Shown: piece by piece, positions 12,454 to 19,557 of the stretch
Position numbering within the stretch: the first letter of the stretch is position 1
Layout of the letters: every line of letters starts with the position of its first letter
Source: a virus
IMG/VR virus record: IMGVR_UViG_3300046003_005642
Coordinates: 1 to 37,710 of that record
Strand: one strand, 5' to 3'
Length of the DNA: 37,710 bases
Made by a program: the position numbers and the translations under genes
The notes under the pieces: model-generated
Seen by the model: the letters and a program-made list of their open reading frames with translations, nothing else
Told to the model about the DNA's origin: nothing
Database searches by the model: none

Positions 12454-12567
12454 TCAAACTTCCGTTCCACCTTGGGATTCCGGTTGTAAATTATATACAG
12501 ACATACCGGCCCAACTAATCGAATTTAGCGTTCTAAAATTGTCTTGTATGTGTTTATAATTTTTCAT
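12454..12567 (-). CDS. Unknown 37-aa peptide
   Basis: A 38-codon ATG frame (MKNYKHIQDNFR onward, ending PESQGGTEV) just before a strong terminator. Its composition is balanced and not a low-complexity AT artefact, supporting translation. No function known. Confidence 0.6.
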   Translation of the reverse strand: MKNYKHIQDNFRTLNSISWAGMSVYNLQPESQGGTEV

Positions 12568-12611
12568 GTTATATATAAATATATGTCTTTTTTTAAAAAA
12601 TTGAGAAGTTT

Positions 12612-12671
12612 TTAAATTCCTGTTTTAGTTGATAATTCATTAATTCCCATAGCAATAATATCTTGTTTCAT
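12612..12671 (-). CDS. Possible 19-aa peptide
   Basis: An ATG at 12671, about 18 bases downstream of a promoter box, opens MKQDIIAMGINELSTKTGI. Position relative to the promoter is the same as for true genes, but the length gives little power. Confidence 0.45.
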   Translation of the reverse strand: MKQDIIAMGINELSTKTGI

Positions 12672-12688
12672 ATTAATTTTTTATTTGG

Positions 12689-12701
12689 TTAAATATACGA
12701 A
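12689..12701 (-). promoter_or_regulatory. Bacteroidota-type promoter (12.6-kb small peptides)
   Basis: Minus strand TTCGTATATTTAA upstream of the 19-aa and 37-aa frames. Confidence 0.65.
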
Positions 12702-12737
12702 TAAATATTTGGGAAACCAAGTTTTTTCTAAAATTCT

Positions 12738-12977
12738 TTAATTAGGATAATTAAACCAAACTTTTCTTAAATGATCCCATGTATTTGGAATTAAACTATC
12801 ATTATAAAAACAGTCAATATTTGTTTCATCATAATAATGAACTGAAGATAAACGTTTATATTCTTCAAACCAAATATCTCCTAAATAATTAATTAGAGCT
12901 TGTCCTTCTCTTATATAATTTGGTTTATTTGGTAAAATATTATTATTGAAATTGTTTTTGAATTCTATATAAGTCAT
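12738..12977 (-). CDS. Unknown 79-aa protein
   Basis: Begins MTYIEFKNNFNNN; contains an aromatic-rich C-terminal half (YNDSLIPNTWDHLRKVWFNYPN). Three bases from the preceding gene, so co-transcribed with the 307-aa protein. Not recognised. Confidence 0.65.
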   Translation of the reverse strand: MTYIEFKNNFNNNILPNKPNYIREGQALINYLGDIWFEEYKRLSSVHYYDETNIDCFYNDSLIPNTWDHLRKVWFNYPN

Positions 12978-12980
12978 AAT

Positions 12981-13904
12981 TTATTCTATTTTTACTGATT
13001 CAATTAATTTGTTTAATTTTGATATTAAGGAAGATTGATCTTGAAAAGATTTGGTTTGTACTTTGAGATCCATAATATTTTTTCTAATATTAAATAAATT
13101 AGTATAGTATGATCCTTTTTCAATATCTGTTAATGGAGTTTTGTCTCTTTTTGAGAAAAATAAATCAACATTATCTTTTATAAATTTAATATCTTGATTC
13201 ATTTTATCAATACATTCTTGATATTTACCTACTTTTTCAAATATTCCTTTAGGTTTATTATCTCCAAAAAATAAATATTCTCCATTAATTTTAACATAAT
13301 CAAAACCAGAAGTTGACCAATTATATGAATTAGGAGTTTTGGAATAAGAATTACTTTCCCAAACCATATCTAAAGATTTACAATAATCTTCAAAATATTT
13401 TAAAGGTTTTGGTCTATATCTAAATAAACCCTTTTCACAAGAATCTATATCTAACATAGAAGCAATAGGTTGAATATCTTCATATTCAGAAACAGGTACT
13501 TCTATAAAAACAATTTCATAATCAGTAATTATTTCTTCTTGTTTAGTAATAGGTTTCCAATCTTTTAAAAAACGTTTGTACTTAATTTCATCTTCTAAAT
13601 CCTCAAATAACCATTCATAATCTTCATATGAACCATAATATTGTAGTTCTTTTAAATATTTATTATATTCTTCAACTGTTAAATATCCAGGAATACCATC
13701 ATTATCCTTTTCATATTCAGTTATAATAGTTTTACTATTATATGTTTGATATGAAGTAGGTTTAATAGAAGTTATTAATACTTGAGTATTATTATAATAT
13801 AATGTATCTATTTTTTCTCTAGATCCATTTATAATACAATAATTTCTATTTGGAATTATATATAATCCTGTTGATTTGTCATAACCAATTTTAATTTGTT
13901 CCAT
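12981..13904 (-). CDS. Unknown 307-aa phage protein
   Basis: A soluble, Tyr- and Lys-rich protein. The N-terminal 100 residues look beta-rich (GYDKSTGLYIIPNRNYCIIN), a GYLTVEEYNKYLKEL helix follows, and residues about 200-230 have an aromatic Gly-rich patch. The C-terminal 80 residues are helical (KYQECIDKMNQDIKFIKDN). It starts two bases after the stop of the YEIY protein upstream. No family recognised. Confidence 0.7.
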   Translation of the reverse strand: MEQIKIGYDKSTGLYIIPNRNYCIINGSREKIDTLYYNNTQVLITSIKPTSYQTYNSKTIITEYEKDNDGIPGYLTVEEYNKYLKELQYYGSYEDYEWLFEDLEDEIKYKRFLKDWKPITKQEEIITDYEIVFIEVPVSEYEDIQPIASMLDIDSCEKGLFRYRPKPLKYFEDYCKSLDMVWESNSYSKTPNSYNWSTSGFDYVKINGEYLFFGDNKPKGIFEKVGKYQECIDKMNQDIKFIKDNVDLFFSKRDKTPLTDIEKGSYYTNLFNIRKNIMDLKVQTKSFQDQSSLISKLNKLIESVKIE

Positions 13905-13906
13905 AA

Positions 13907-14275
13907 CTAATAAATTTCATATATTACGTTTTGATTAATAAAATATTTTTCAATAAATTTTTCCAAAATTTCTTTTCCTGCTCTAATATTACCATAATAT
14001 TGTTGTCTAAAATACCATGGAACAGAACCAAATGTTGAATCTCCACAAGTTCCAAATAGAGAATAACGATTAGTTTCTTTACCTTCTACTACTACAACAT
14101 TTTTAGTTCTTCCTATAGTCCATTTATAACCATTATAGTTAAAATCTAAATCTTTGGATATAGGTTGTCCTTGTTCGTTAAATAAATGTTTTATTTGGGA
14201 AAACTGTTCTTCATTTAATTTTAAGGTAACTGATTTCTTACTACCCCATGTAGTATATTTTATTTCTGGTATCAT
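13907..14275 (-). CDS. Unknown 122-aa protein with C-terminal YEIY
   Basis: Beta-rich N-terminus (KSVTLKLNEEQFSQIKHLF) and a Gly/Tyr-rich middle (FGTCGDSTFGSVPWYFRQQYYG). Ends NQNVIYEIY, one of eight small proteins here sharing this last tetrapeptide. The next gene's ATG lies two bases after the stop. Function unknown. Confidence 0.7.
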   Translation of the reverse strand: MIPEIKYTTWGSKKSVTLKLNEEQFSQIKHLFNEQGQPISKDLDFNYNGYKWTIGRTKNVVVVEGKETNRYSLFGTCGDSTFGSVPWYFRQQYYGNIRAGKEILEKFIEKYFINQNVIYEIY

Positions 14276-14283
14276 AACATCTT

Positions 14284-14511
14284 TTATTTAATTGTATCTC
14301 CTACCTTTAAATTTTTAGCATCAAAAGCGGCTAATTTTATTGTAAATACACTATCTTTATTCTTAACAACAATTTCAGGATATTTGAGTTGTGAGTATGG
14401 TTCTTCTAAAACTATAATTCCTTTATTCCTATAAAATTCTATAGGTTTTAATTCAACTCTATTTTGAGAGCATGATATAAATAATAATGATAATAATATA
14501 ATTTTTTTCAT
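14284..14511 (-). CDS. Small lipoprotein
   Basis: A 75-aa protein with a lipoprotein signal: MKKIILLSLLFISC with the lipobox cysteine at 14, then SQN and a beta-rich mature part of about 60 residues. Expected to be lipidated and anchored in the cell envelope; phage lipoproteins often act in superinfection exclusion or lysis. It directly follows a promoter at 14525. Confidence 0.75.
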   Translation of the reverse strand: MKKIILLSLLFISCSQNRVELKPIEFYRNKGIIVLEEPYSQLKYPEIVVKNKDSVFTIKLAAFDAKNLKVGDTIK

Positions 14512-14524
14512 AATCTTAATTTTA

Positions 14525-14537
14525 GTAAATATACGAA
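14525..14537 (-). promoter_or_regulatory. Bacteroidota-type promoter (14.5-kb lipoprotein operon)
   Basis: Minus strand TTCGTATATTTAC 14 bases before the lipoprotein ATG, with GGAATTTTT about 20 bp upstream, inside the preceding terminator. Confidence 0.8.
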
Positions 14538-14550
14538 TATTATATCGAAT

Positions 14551-14576
14551 AAAAAATTCCTCTTTCGAGGAATTTA
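14551..14576 (-). terminator. Terminator after the 175-aa gene
   Basis: AAATTCCTC GAAA GAGGAATTT followed by TTTATT on the minus strand, directly after the stop at 14579. It overlaps the upstream half of the next promoter. Confidence 0.8.
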
Positions 14577-14578
14577 AA

Positions 14579-15106
14579 TTATTTTATACCACCTAATTTT
14601 TGCATACGCTTGATTTCTTGAAGAGATGTGGAAAATTCTTTAAGATTTTCAAATTTTTCCAATTTATATTTTATTCCAGCTTCACCTAAGACTTGTTTAA
14701 GTATGTTAGCTGTAGCTAATTGAGAATAATTTTTAGCTTTGGGGAATATTAATTTATCCCCATCAATTTCATATGTAAGTAAATTTGGTTTACCTTCCAT
14801 CTTTTTCAATAAATCATCCATAGCTTGTTTTGTTTTTGTGGGAAATGGTTCACCTCTTAATTTTTCTAATGGTTTTCTTTTAGTTGGTAAAGTAGGACCA
14901 AAATAATCTTCAATAGCTTTATTTACAGAAGCCTTATCTCTTGTATTAACAAGATATGAACCATAATATTCTCTATTTTCTAATGCTGAAATAACATCTT
15001 CAATTGTCTTACCCTCCTCAGGAGTTAAAAGATAATCCAATTCACTTCTTGAATGACCTCTATTTGCAGAAGTATCTTCTTGATTTTCTATAATTCTAAA
15101 TTTCAT
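14579..15106 (-). CDS. Unknown 175-aa protein
   Basis: Begins MKFRIIENQEDTSANRG. Central region helical with LTPEEGKTIEDVISALE; a basic Pro/Lys segment follows (PTLPTKRKPLEKLRG); a C-terminal alpha-beta part ends in KRMQKLGGIK. Composition is that of a normal soluble protein, less AT-skewed than the neighbours. No family recognised. Last gene before a terminator. Confidence 0.7.
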   Translation of the reverse strand: MKFRIIENQEDTSANRGHSRSELDYLLTPEEGKTIEDVISALENREYYGSYLVNTRDKASVNKAIEDYFGPTLPTKRKPLEKLRGEPFPTKTKQAMDDLLKKMEGKPNLLTYEIDGDKLIFPKAKNYSQLATANILKQVLGEAGIKYKLEKFENLKEFSTSLQEIKRMQKLGGIK

Positions 15107-15261
15107 TTACTGTAGTTTGGGATAAATATAGTACAAATAATTATTATTGTAAAAAGTATAACAAATATATATCTAAAAATGGAAAAAAAGTACCCTCCTC
15201 CCATTTGATTAGATATATCTTCAGCATTTAACCAACTTATAAATTTTCTAATATATTTCAT
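15103..15261 (-). CDS. 52-aa single-pass membrane protein
   Basis: The ATG at 15261 (MKYIRKFISW) is preferred to a longer in-frame TTG start at 15285. This ATG lies inside the YEIY codons of the upstream gene. One membrane segment (about residues 24-46, FFSIFRYIFVILFTIIIICTI) follows a short basic N-terminus and a Gly-Gly-Gly turn. Confidence 0.65.
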   Translation of the reverse strand: MKYIRKFISWLNAEDISNQMGGGYFFSIFRYIFVILFTIIIICTIFIPNYSK

Positions 15262-15727
15262 AATGAAATTCTTTACTTCCCTCAATTAAATTTTTAAATT
15301 CTTCATATGTCATAGGATTAGTTACTTGTTGTTTACTACTAGTAACCCATTTTCCCTGTTTATTAAAACGAAAATTATTTGTAAATTGATTAGCCCAACT
15401 TCCTCCATATCTAGTAGAATTATTTTCATATTTAGAAAATGATTGATAACCATTTTCCATTAATAAGGTATAAATCTTCTCTCTTTCTTCTACTGTTGCT
15501 GTAAGATGAGTTACACCATCCCCTTCTTTAAATTTATATTTTGGTTGGGAAGGAGACTCATCTAAATCTTCATATTTAGATCCTATATAATCGGATTCTA
15601 CATAATATCCCTTTTGGGAAGGAAAATCATATATATCATTTTTAATATGTATTCCTATTTCCCCTTTTTTAACATAACCACTATTTGGTTTATCTACTAA
15701 TGCTTTTATTCTTTTTGGCCATTTCAT
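15248..15727 (-). CDS. Unknown 159-aa protein with C-terminal YEIY
   Basis: Starts MKWPKRIKALVDKPNSG, an opening common to small phage proteins that begin by describing a beta-barrel-like domain. It has a SYKF/KEGDG turn in the middle and a C-terminal MTYEEFKNLIE helix familiar from Bacteroidota phage proteins, then KEFHYEIY. The last 14 bases overlap the start of the next gene. Function unknown. Confidence 0.7.
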   Translation of the reverse strand: MKWPKRIKALVDKPNSGYVKKGEIGIHIKNDIYDFPSQKGYYVESDYIGSKYEDLDESPSQPKYKFKEGDGVTHLTATVEEREKIYTLLMENGYQSFSKYENNSTRYGGSWANQFTNNFRFNKQGKWVTSSKQQVTNPMTYEEFKNLIEGSKEFHYEIY

Positions 15728-15744
15728 AACTATAAAACTTTTAA

Positions 15745-16017
15745 TTAATATATTTCGTAATTTTGTTTATTGGTAAAAGGTACATATGATTTATTTCTAA
15801 TACATTCATTAAACCATTGTATTTCATCAAATGTAGCTAATCTAATTATATGCCCTATATTATTTTGATAATTATCTTCAAATTTAAAATTTTCCTGATC
15901 TATCCATAAACAGTGATTTCCTCTAATCCAACCCTCATTCCATTCCTTAACTTCTGTTATATAGTGATTTCCAAAATCCCAACCATGGTATATTATATCT
16001 CCTTTTTTAAATTTCAT
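15745..16017 (-). CDS. Unknown 90-aa protein with RLAT motif and C-terminal YEIY
   Basis: N-terminal KFKKGDIIYHGWDFG beta region, then HIIRLATFDEIQWFNECI, matching the IxRLATxxExxWxxxCI pattern in the 97-aa protein at 18457, so these are paralogues. Ends NKQNYEIY, with the first Tyr encoded by TAC rather than TAT. A gene of this type is probably a small DNA- or RNA-associated phage protein, but the role is not known. Confidence 0.75.
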   Translation of the reverse strand: MKFKKGDIIYHGWDFGNHYITEVKEWNEGWIRGNHCLWIDQENFKFEDNYQNNIGHIIRLATFDEIQWFNECIRNKSYVPFTNKQNYEIY

Positions 16018-16439
16018 AAAAATTCTTTTAATTGTTTAGTAATTATTTCTTTATTTTGTATAATTCTATTATAATTTAATCTTGATGGATGAATTAATTC
16101 TAAAAATTCAGTATTACAAGACCACGTTTTTGGTTTACTATTTATAAAATTCCTAGCAACATTACCCAATAAAATAACTTTATTAGCTAGTTGAACTTTA
16201 GTTTCAAGAACTTTATCCCAATACAAATCCATTTGTTGTTGGGTTGGTTGTAAATGACTTCCAGTTAATTTATCTCTACCAGGAAACTCATTATATACTG
16301 CATCAAATTCAAATATATTCTGCGCTTCTTCTTTGGTTATATCAACCCATTCTAATATTTCATATAACATCGTGGTATCATAAGGAACGATTTGTTTAAC
16401 TGCTGGAGGTGCTTGTCCTATAATTAAAATTTTAGACAT
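16014..16439 (-). CDS. Uracil-DNA-glycosylase-like protein
   Basis: A 141-aa protein with features of the UDG superfamily: strand plus motif ILIIGQAPPA at residues 4-13, a central VILLGNVARNFI strand-helix, and C-terminal LELIHPSRLNY with the HPS of motif B. Such enzymes excise uracil from DNA, but the catalytic Asp/Asn after GQ.P is not clear, so it may have another base specificity or be a binding-only form. It shares four bases with the next gene. Confidence 0.65.
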   Translation of the reverse strand: MSKILIIGQAPPAVKQIVPYDTTMLYEILEWVDITKEEAQNIFEFDAVYNEFPGRDKLTGSHLQPTQQQMDLYWDKVLETKVQLANKVILLGNVARNFINSKPKTWSCNTEFLELIHPSRLNYNRIIQNKEIITKQLKEFL

Positions 16440-16627
16440 AATCTTATAATTTCTTCTTCTGATTTAATAATTTGGTTAATAACTTCACCATCTTCTTCAC
16501 TTTCTATTATAAGTTTATTATTAGGGTAATACCATAAATCCCATCTTCCTTTCACAAAAGCTAAACATGATGGTTCATTCATATCATAAATCCATCCTAA
16601 TTTTTCCAATTCTATTTTAATGTTCAT
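16424..16627 (-). CDS. Unknown 67-aa protein
   Basis: Begins MNIKIELEKLGWIYDMNEPS. Alternating strands (GRWDLWYYPNNKLIIE) and a C-terminal EEEIIRLCLKF. It overlaps both neighbours, as in a coupled operon. No family recognised. Confidence 0.6.
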   Translation of the reverse strand: MNIKIELEKLGWIYDMNEPSCLAFVKGRWDLWYYPNNKLIIESEEDGEVINQIIKSEEEIIRLCLKF

Positions 16628-16853
16628 CTATTAAAGTTTGTTTATATTTACTTTCACCAATTTTTACTGAATGAGTTCTCCATTCTGTAACGTTGTGTTC
16701 TTTAACAGGTAAAACTAAAATTTTAACTCTATCTAGTTTTTCCATTTCAATAACTAATTCTTTCAAATTATTTAGAGTAAGTTCAATACCAACTCTACCA
16801 CTAGGTAAATCTAATAATTTACCATAACCTATATAACGTTCTGTATTTTCCAT
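16617..16853 (-). CDS. Unknown 78-aa protein
   Basis: Begins MENTERYIGYGKLLDLPSG, with a helix NNLKELVIEMEKLDRVKI and a strand LVLPVKEHN. Overlaps the next gene by 11 bases. Not recognised. Confidence 0.6.
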   Translation of the reverse strand: MENTERYIGYGKLLDLPSGRVGIELTLNNLKELVIEMEKLDRVKILVLPVKEHNVTEWRTHSVKIGESKYKQTLIDEH

Positions 16854-17185
16854 AATACAATAATTAATATTTGGTGTAAAAGTTGATTTAAACCTAAAAA
16901 GTTTAGGAATTTTGATGTTTCTTTTTTATTATATAATTCTAATCCACTCATTATATTACCAAAAATATAATCGATTAAAAAATGAGATATAAATAATATT
17001 ATAAAAATTTTAATATTAAAAATACTAAATATAAACATTATTAAACTATATTTTAAAGAATGGATTATAAGATAATAATTATATTTACTTTTTAAAATAC
17101 TTTCATTTCTAGTTTGAAATATGAAATCAGCTAAATAATGTCCTATAAATAGTAATATTAAATATATAATATCAATATACTTCAT
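16829..17185 (-). CDS. DUF3307-like membrane protein
   Basis: A 118-aa, very hydrophobic protein with about four membrane segments. The conserved positions of the DUF3307 family are present: GHYLADFIFQ near residue 15, SHFLIDYI near 67 and LNQLLHQI near 100, with histidines and aspartates inside helices. Function of the family is not established. The ATG at 17185 lies within the last codons (YEVY) of the upstream gene. Confidence 0.8.
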   Translation of the reverse strand: MKYIDIIYLILLFIGHYLADFIFQTRNESILKSKYNYYLIIHSLKYSLIMFIFSIFNIKIFIILFISHFLIDYIFGNIMSGLELYNKKETSKFLNFLGLNQLLHQILIIVLWKIQNVI

Positions 17186-17459
17186 ATTTTATTTCTGTTA
17201 GTGATAATTTACACTCAACTGCTTCAAGAAAATCTGAAATTTTCATTCCTGAAATAAATCCTTCAATTTTGTTTTGTCCATAGAATCCACTTATTTTAAA
17301 TGCTGATTCTGCTTTCCCTTTAGATGCATATGTTAATATTCTTTTTTTATCCTTTAAATCATCAACTAATTCTAGACTTCTATCTCTTGGTACTCCTTTG
17401 GCTATTAGTTTTCTATCCTTAGACATAATAACCCAAACATTTTCATTTTTAATAATCAT
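17172..17459 (-). CDS. Unknown 95-aa protein with C-terminal YEVY
   Basis: Reads as a compact alpha-beta domain (NVWVIMSKDRKLIAKG, ELVDDLKDKKRILTYASKGKAE) and ends LTEIKYEVY, a conservative variant of the YEIY tail. The tail overlaps the start of the DUF3307-like gene. Confidence 0.7.
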   Translation of the reverse strand: MIIKNENVWVIMSKDRKLIAKGVPRDRSLELVDDLKDKKRILTYASKGKAESAFKISGFYGQNKIEGFISGMKISDFLEAVECKLSLTEIKYEVY

Positions 17460-17467
17460 AAAATAAT

Positions 17468-18022
17468 TTATTTTATATAAGTTGTTTTAGCTGCTTCTCT
17501 TATTGTTGGTTTATGACCTAATCTCTTTTCTGTATTTCGGAAAGAAGACTCCCATAATTTATCTGAAATATATTTTGTGAAACTACCTACACTAGCATGA
17601 GCTAAATGTAATACTCCTTTAAATCCAACTTTATAATAAGTAAAACCTGATTGTTTAACACATAAATTTAACATTGGATATGGAGATTGTCTTGTAAGTA
17701 CATGGGAATCAGGTCCAAAATATTGAACCCAAGAAATATCATCTCCAATTTTTAGTCTAAGGCCTTTATATAAATCATCAATATTTTCTAAATACATTCC
17801 ATTATCTAAAGCCCATTCTTTAACTGAATGAATATCCCCCTTTGGAAATATAATAGATAATAAATAAGTTTCTTGATCCCATTCTAATTTTGTAGGATTT
17901 ATTTGGAATATCCAACCTATTTTTTCATGATTTCTAGCTAATGTAGTTGCAAAAGTACATCCTATTTTACCAGAACGAATCCATTTAATAGTTTGGTCAT
18001 AAACTTCACTAGTAAATTTCAT
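17468..18022 (-). CDS. Unknown 184-aa protein
   Basis: Begins MKFTSEVYDQTIKWIRSGK. A soluble, Trp/Tyr-rich protein with a segment WALDNGMYLENIDDLYKGLRL, then GFTYYKVGFKGVLHLAHASVG and a basic helical C-terminus (NTEKRLGHKPTIREAAK). The start ATG lies within the YEIY tail of the upstream gene. No family recognised. Confidence 0.7.
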   Translation of the reverse strand: MKFTSEVYDQTIKWIRSGKIGCTFATTLARNHEKIGWIFQINPTKLEWDQETYLLSIIFPKGDIHSVKEWALDNGMYLENIDDLYKGLRLKIGDDISWVQYFGPDSHVLTRQSPYPMLNLCVKQSGFTYYKVGFKGVLHLAHASVGSFTKYISDKLWESSFRNTEKRLGHKPTIREAAKTTYIK

Positions 18023-18242
18023 ATGAAATATTATCTGGATTAAATCCTTTAGGCATTAATTCAAAATCAGGATTTTTATGTACATCTTTACCCCAATAAT
18101 TAGATCGTTTCCCTGTTTCTCCCCAACATTCAGCTCTACTTCCGAAATAACCTCTAAACAACATATAATCCCCTTTTATACAAGGATAATGTTGTTTATT
18201 TCTATCATTTAATACTTTTAAATATCTTCCTGTTAAATCCAT
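18009..18242 (-). CDS. Unknown 77-aa protein with C-terminal YEIY
   Basis: Begins MDLTGRYLKVLNDRNKQHYP and carries DFELMPKGFNPDN, an ending recurrent in small Bacteroidota-phage proteins, then ISYEIY. Beta-rich (CIKGDYMLFRGYFG). Function unknown; the SH3-like shape is only a guess. Confidence 0.7.
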   Translation of the reverse strand: MDLTGRYLKVLNDRNKQHYPCIKGDYMLFRGYFGSRAECWGETGKRSNYWGKDVHKNPDFELMPKGFNPDNISYEIY

Positions 18243-18245
18243 AAC

Positions 18246-18470
18246 TTAATAAATTTCGTAATGATTATTATTTCGATTTTTTAAATAATCCCCACAATAT
18301 TTTGTTCTTAACATATCATTGACATTATAAGTATTATAACCTGTATATTTTTTTGAAGGATTACTTTCACAGTAAAATTGAAGAGTATCCTCTCCAGTAT
18401 ATTCAATTATATATTCGATTCCACTTTGGACTAAAATTTGTCCGTCTAATTGTTCTTTAGTATATCTCAT
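18246..18470 (-). CDS. Unknown 74-aa protein with C-terminal YEIY
   Basis: The ATG at 18470 (MRYTKEQLDGQIL) is chosen over a TTG-initiated longer frame because it lies in the YEIY junction of the upstream gene, exactly like its neighbours. Beta-rich, Tyr/Asn-rich, ending NNNHYEIY with the first Tyr as TAC. Confidence 0.7.
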   Translation of the reverse strand: MRYTKEQLDGQILVQSGIEYIIEYTGEDTLQFYCESNPSKKYTGYNTYNVNDMLRTKYCGDYLKNRNNNHYEIY

Positions 18471-18750
18471 AACTATATTTTCCTTCAAAAAGTTGTTTCA
18501 CAATTTCTTCTTTAATAAATTTACCTTGTTCAATACAAGTATCTAACCAAAATTTTTCAAATGGAGTAGCTAATCTTAATAACTTTCTTCCATATATTCC
18601 TGATGTATTATCTGTTCCACAGTAATCACCACCATAATTTATTCTAATAAAATGTAAAGTTCTTTCTTTATTCTTCATTAAATTAATAAAAATTGATGAC
18701 TCATTTTCTTCGTAAATATAATCTCCTTCTTTAATTTCTGATTTATTCAT
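18457..18750 (-). CDS. Unknown 97-aa protein with RLAT motif and C-terminal YEIY
   Basis: N-terminus EIKEGDYIYEENESSIFINLM, then LLRLATPFEKFWLDTCIEQGKF, paralogous to the protein at 15745. Ends GKYSYEIY using GAG, ATA and TAC codons, all different from other copies. The stop overlaps the next gene's start. First gene after the promoter at 18769. Confidence 0.75.
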   Translation of the reverse strand: MNKSEIKEGDYIYEENESSIFINLMKNKERTLHFIRINYGGDYCGTDNTSGIYGRKLLRLATPFEKFWLDTCIEQGKFIKEEIVKQLFEGKYSYEIY

Positions 18751-18768
18751 ATCCTTAATTTATTTTTG

Positions 18769-18781
18769 GTAAAAATACGAA
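18769..18781 (-). promoter_or_regulatory. Bacteroidota-type promoter (18.7-kb operon)
   Basis: Minus strand TTCGTATTTTTAC, one base from consensus, 19 bases before the 97-aa gene. GGAATAGG lies about 20 bp upstream. Confidence 0.7.
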
Positions 18782-18799
18782 AGGTCTCTTACGAGACCT
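18770..18799 (-). terminator. Terminator after the 117-aa gene
   Basis: AGGTCTC GTAA GAGACCT stem-loop, then TTCGTATTTTT. The T-tract is the next promoter box, so termination and re-initiation overlap. Confidence 0.7.
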
Positions 18800-18804
18800 A
18801 TTCC

Positions 18805-19158
18805 TTATTTTAATTTTTGTAAAAATTCAATCAATTGATCTCGTTTTTGGGCTGCATGTCCTCCAATAAAAATTCCTTCAAGTGAAACTAATAATTCTGT
18901 TGAATAATATTTTAGTGTTTCTAAAGAATCTAATGCCTCAGAATTAGGAATGAGTTCATCATCAATATTAATTAAATTAAATGTTTGAACATCATTAGGA
19001 TCTACCTCAATAATATCTCCTTTCTGTAATCCTAAACCTTCAATCTCAGGATTATTTTCGATATCATTTTTAGTAATTTCTGTTATTAATTGACCTTCAT
19101 TATTTTCAACTAAAGGTGTTTCTATAATAACTTCTTTTTGTTTGGTTTGTTTTGCCAT
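18805..19158 (-). CDS. Unknown 117-aa acidic protein
   Basis: Begins MAKQTKQKEVIIETPLVENN. Acidic beta-rich first two-thirds with LQKGDIIEVDPNDV; a C-terminal helix (LKYYSTELLVSLEGIF) and GGHAAQKRDQLIEFLQKLK. No family recognised. Shares one base with the upstream gene. Confidence 0.7.
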   Translation of the reverse strand: MAKQTKQKEVIIETPLVENNEGQLITEITKNDIENNPEIEGLGLQKGDIIEVDPNDVQTFNLINIDDELIPNSEALDSLETLKYYSTELLVSLEGIFIGGHAAQKRDQLIEFLQKLK

Positions 19159-19373
19159 TATCTATAAAATTTAAGTGGTGTTGATGATTCATAACGTTGT
19201 CCATCTATAAAATATACTTTACTATACCCTATAAAATTATGTTCTTTACTTTCTGTCATTACAGAATCGTTTTTCATTGTTTGGAATTGGACTAATTGTC
19301 CTCCAATTTCTACTTGTTTCATTTTCTCTACTTTAAAGTCTCCCCCAGGAAGATTATTTATATTATTATTCAT
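19158..19373 (-). CDS. Unknown 71-aa protein
   Basis: Begins MNNNINNLPGGDFKVEKMKQ; a small beta-rich protein with VEIGGQLVQFQTMKND and a C-terminal YFIDGQRYESSTPLKFYR. Overlaps the downstream and upstream genes by one to four bases. Confidence 0.65.
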   Translation of the reverse strand: MNNNINNLPGGDFKVEKMKQVEIGGQLVQFQTMKNDSVMTESKEHNFIGYSKVYFIDGQRYESSTPLKFYR

Positions 19374-19555
19374 TTTTCTTTTAAAATAAGTTCGGAACCG
19401 TTATATTGTAAAAATACTTTATTTGCTAAACAAGCTAATTTATATATTTCTGGTTTAAGGTGAAATAATTTTAAACCTTGATATCCTTTTTCAAAATGGT
19501 TATAAAATGATTCTTTAAAATCTCTTCTAAAAACTTCAATTGTTATATAAGCCAT
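19370..19555 (-). CDS. Unknown 61-aa protein
   Basis: Begins MAYITIEVFRRDFKESFYNH and looks like an alpha-beta fragment ending in a strand (VFLQYNGSELILKEK). Two bases from the thymidylate synthase stop, so co-transcribed with it. Confidence 0.65.
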   Translation of the reverse strand: MAYITIEVFRRDFKESFYNHFEKGYQGLKLFHLKPEIYKLACLANKVFLQYNGSELILKEK

Positions 19556-19557
19556 AA

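Noticed and set aside
13907-18750. YEIY as an ssrA-like or frameshift artefact
   Set aside because: The tail is encoded in frame with different codons in each gene and followed by a normal stop.
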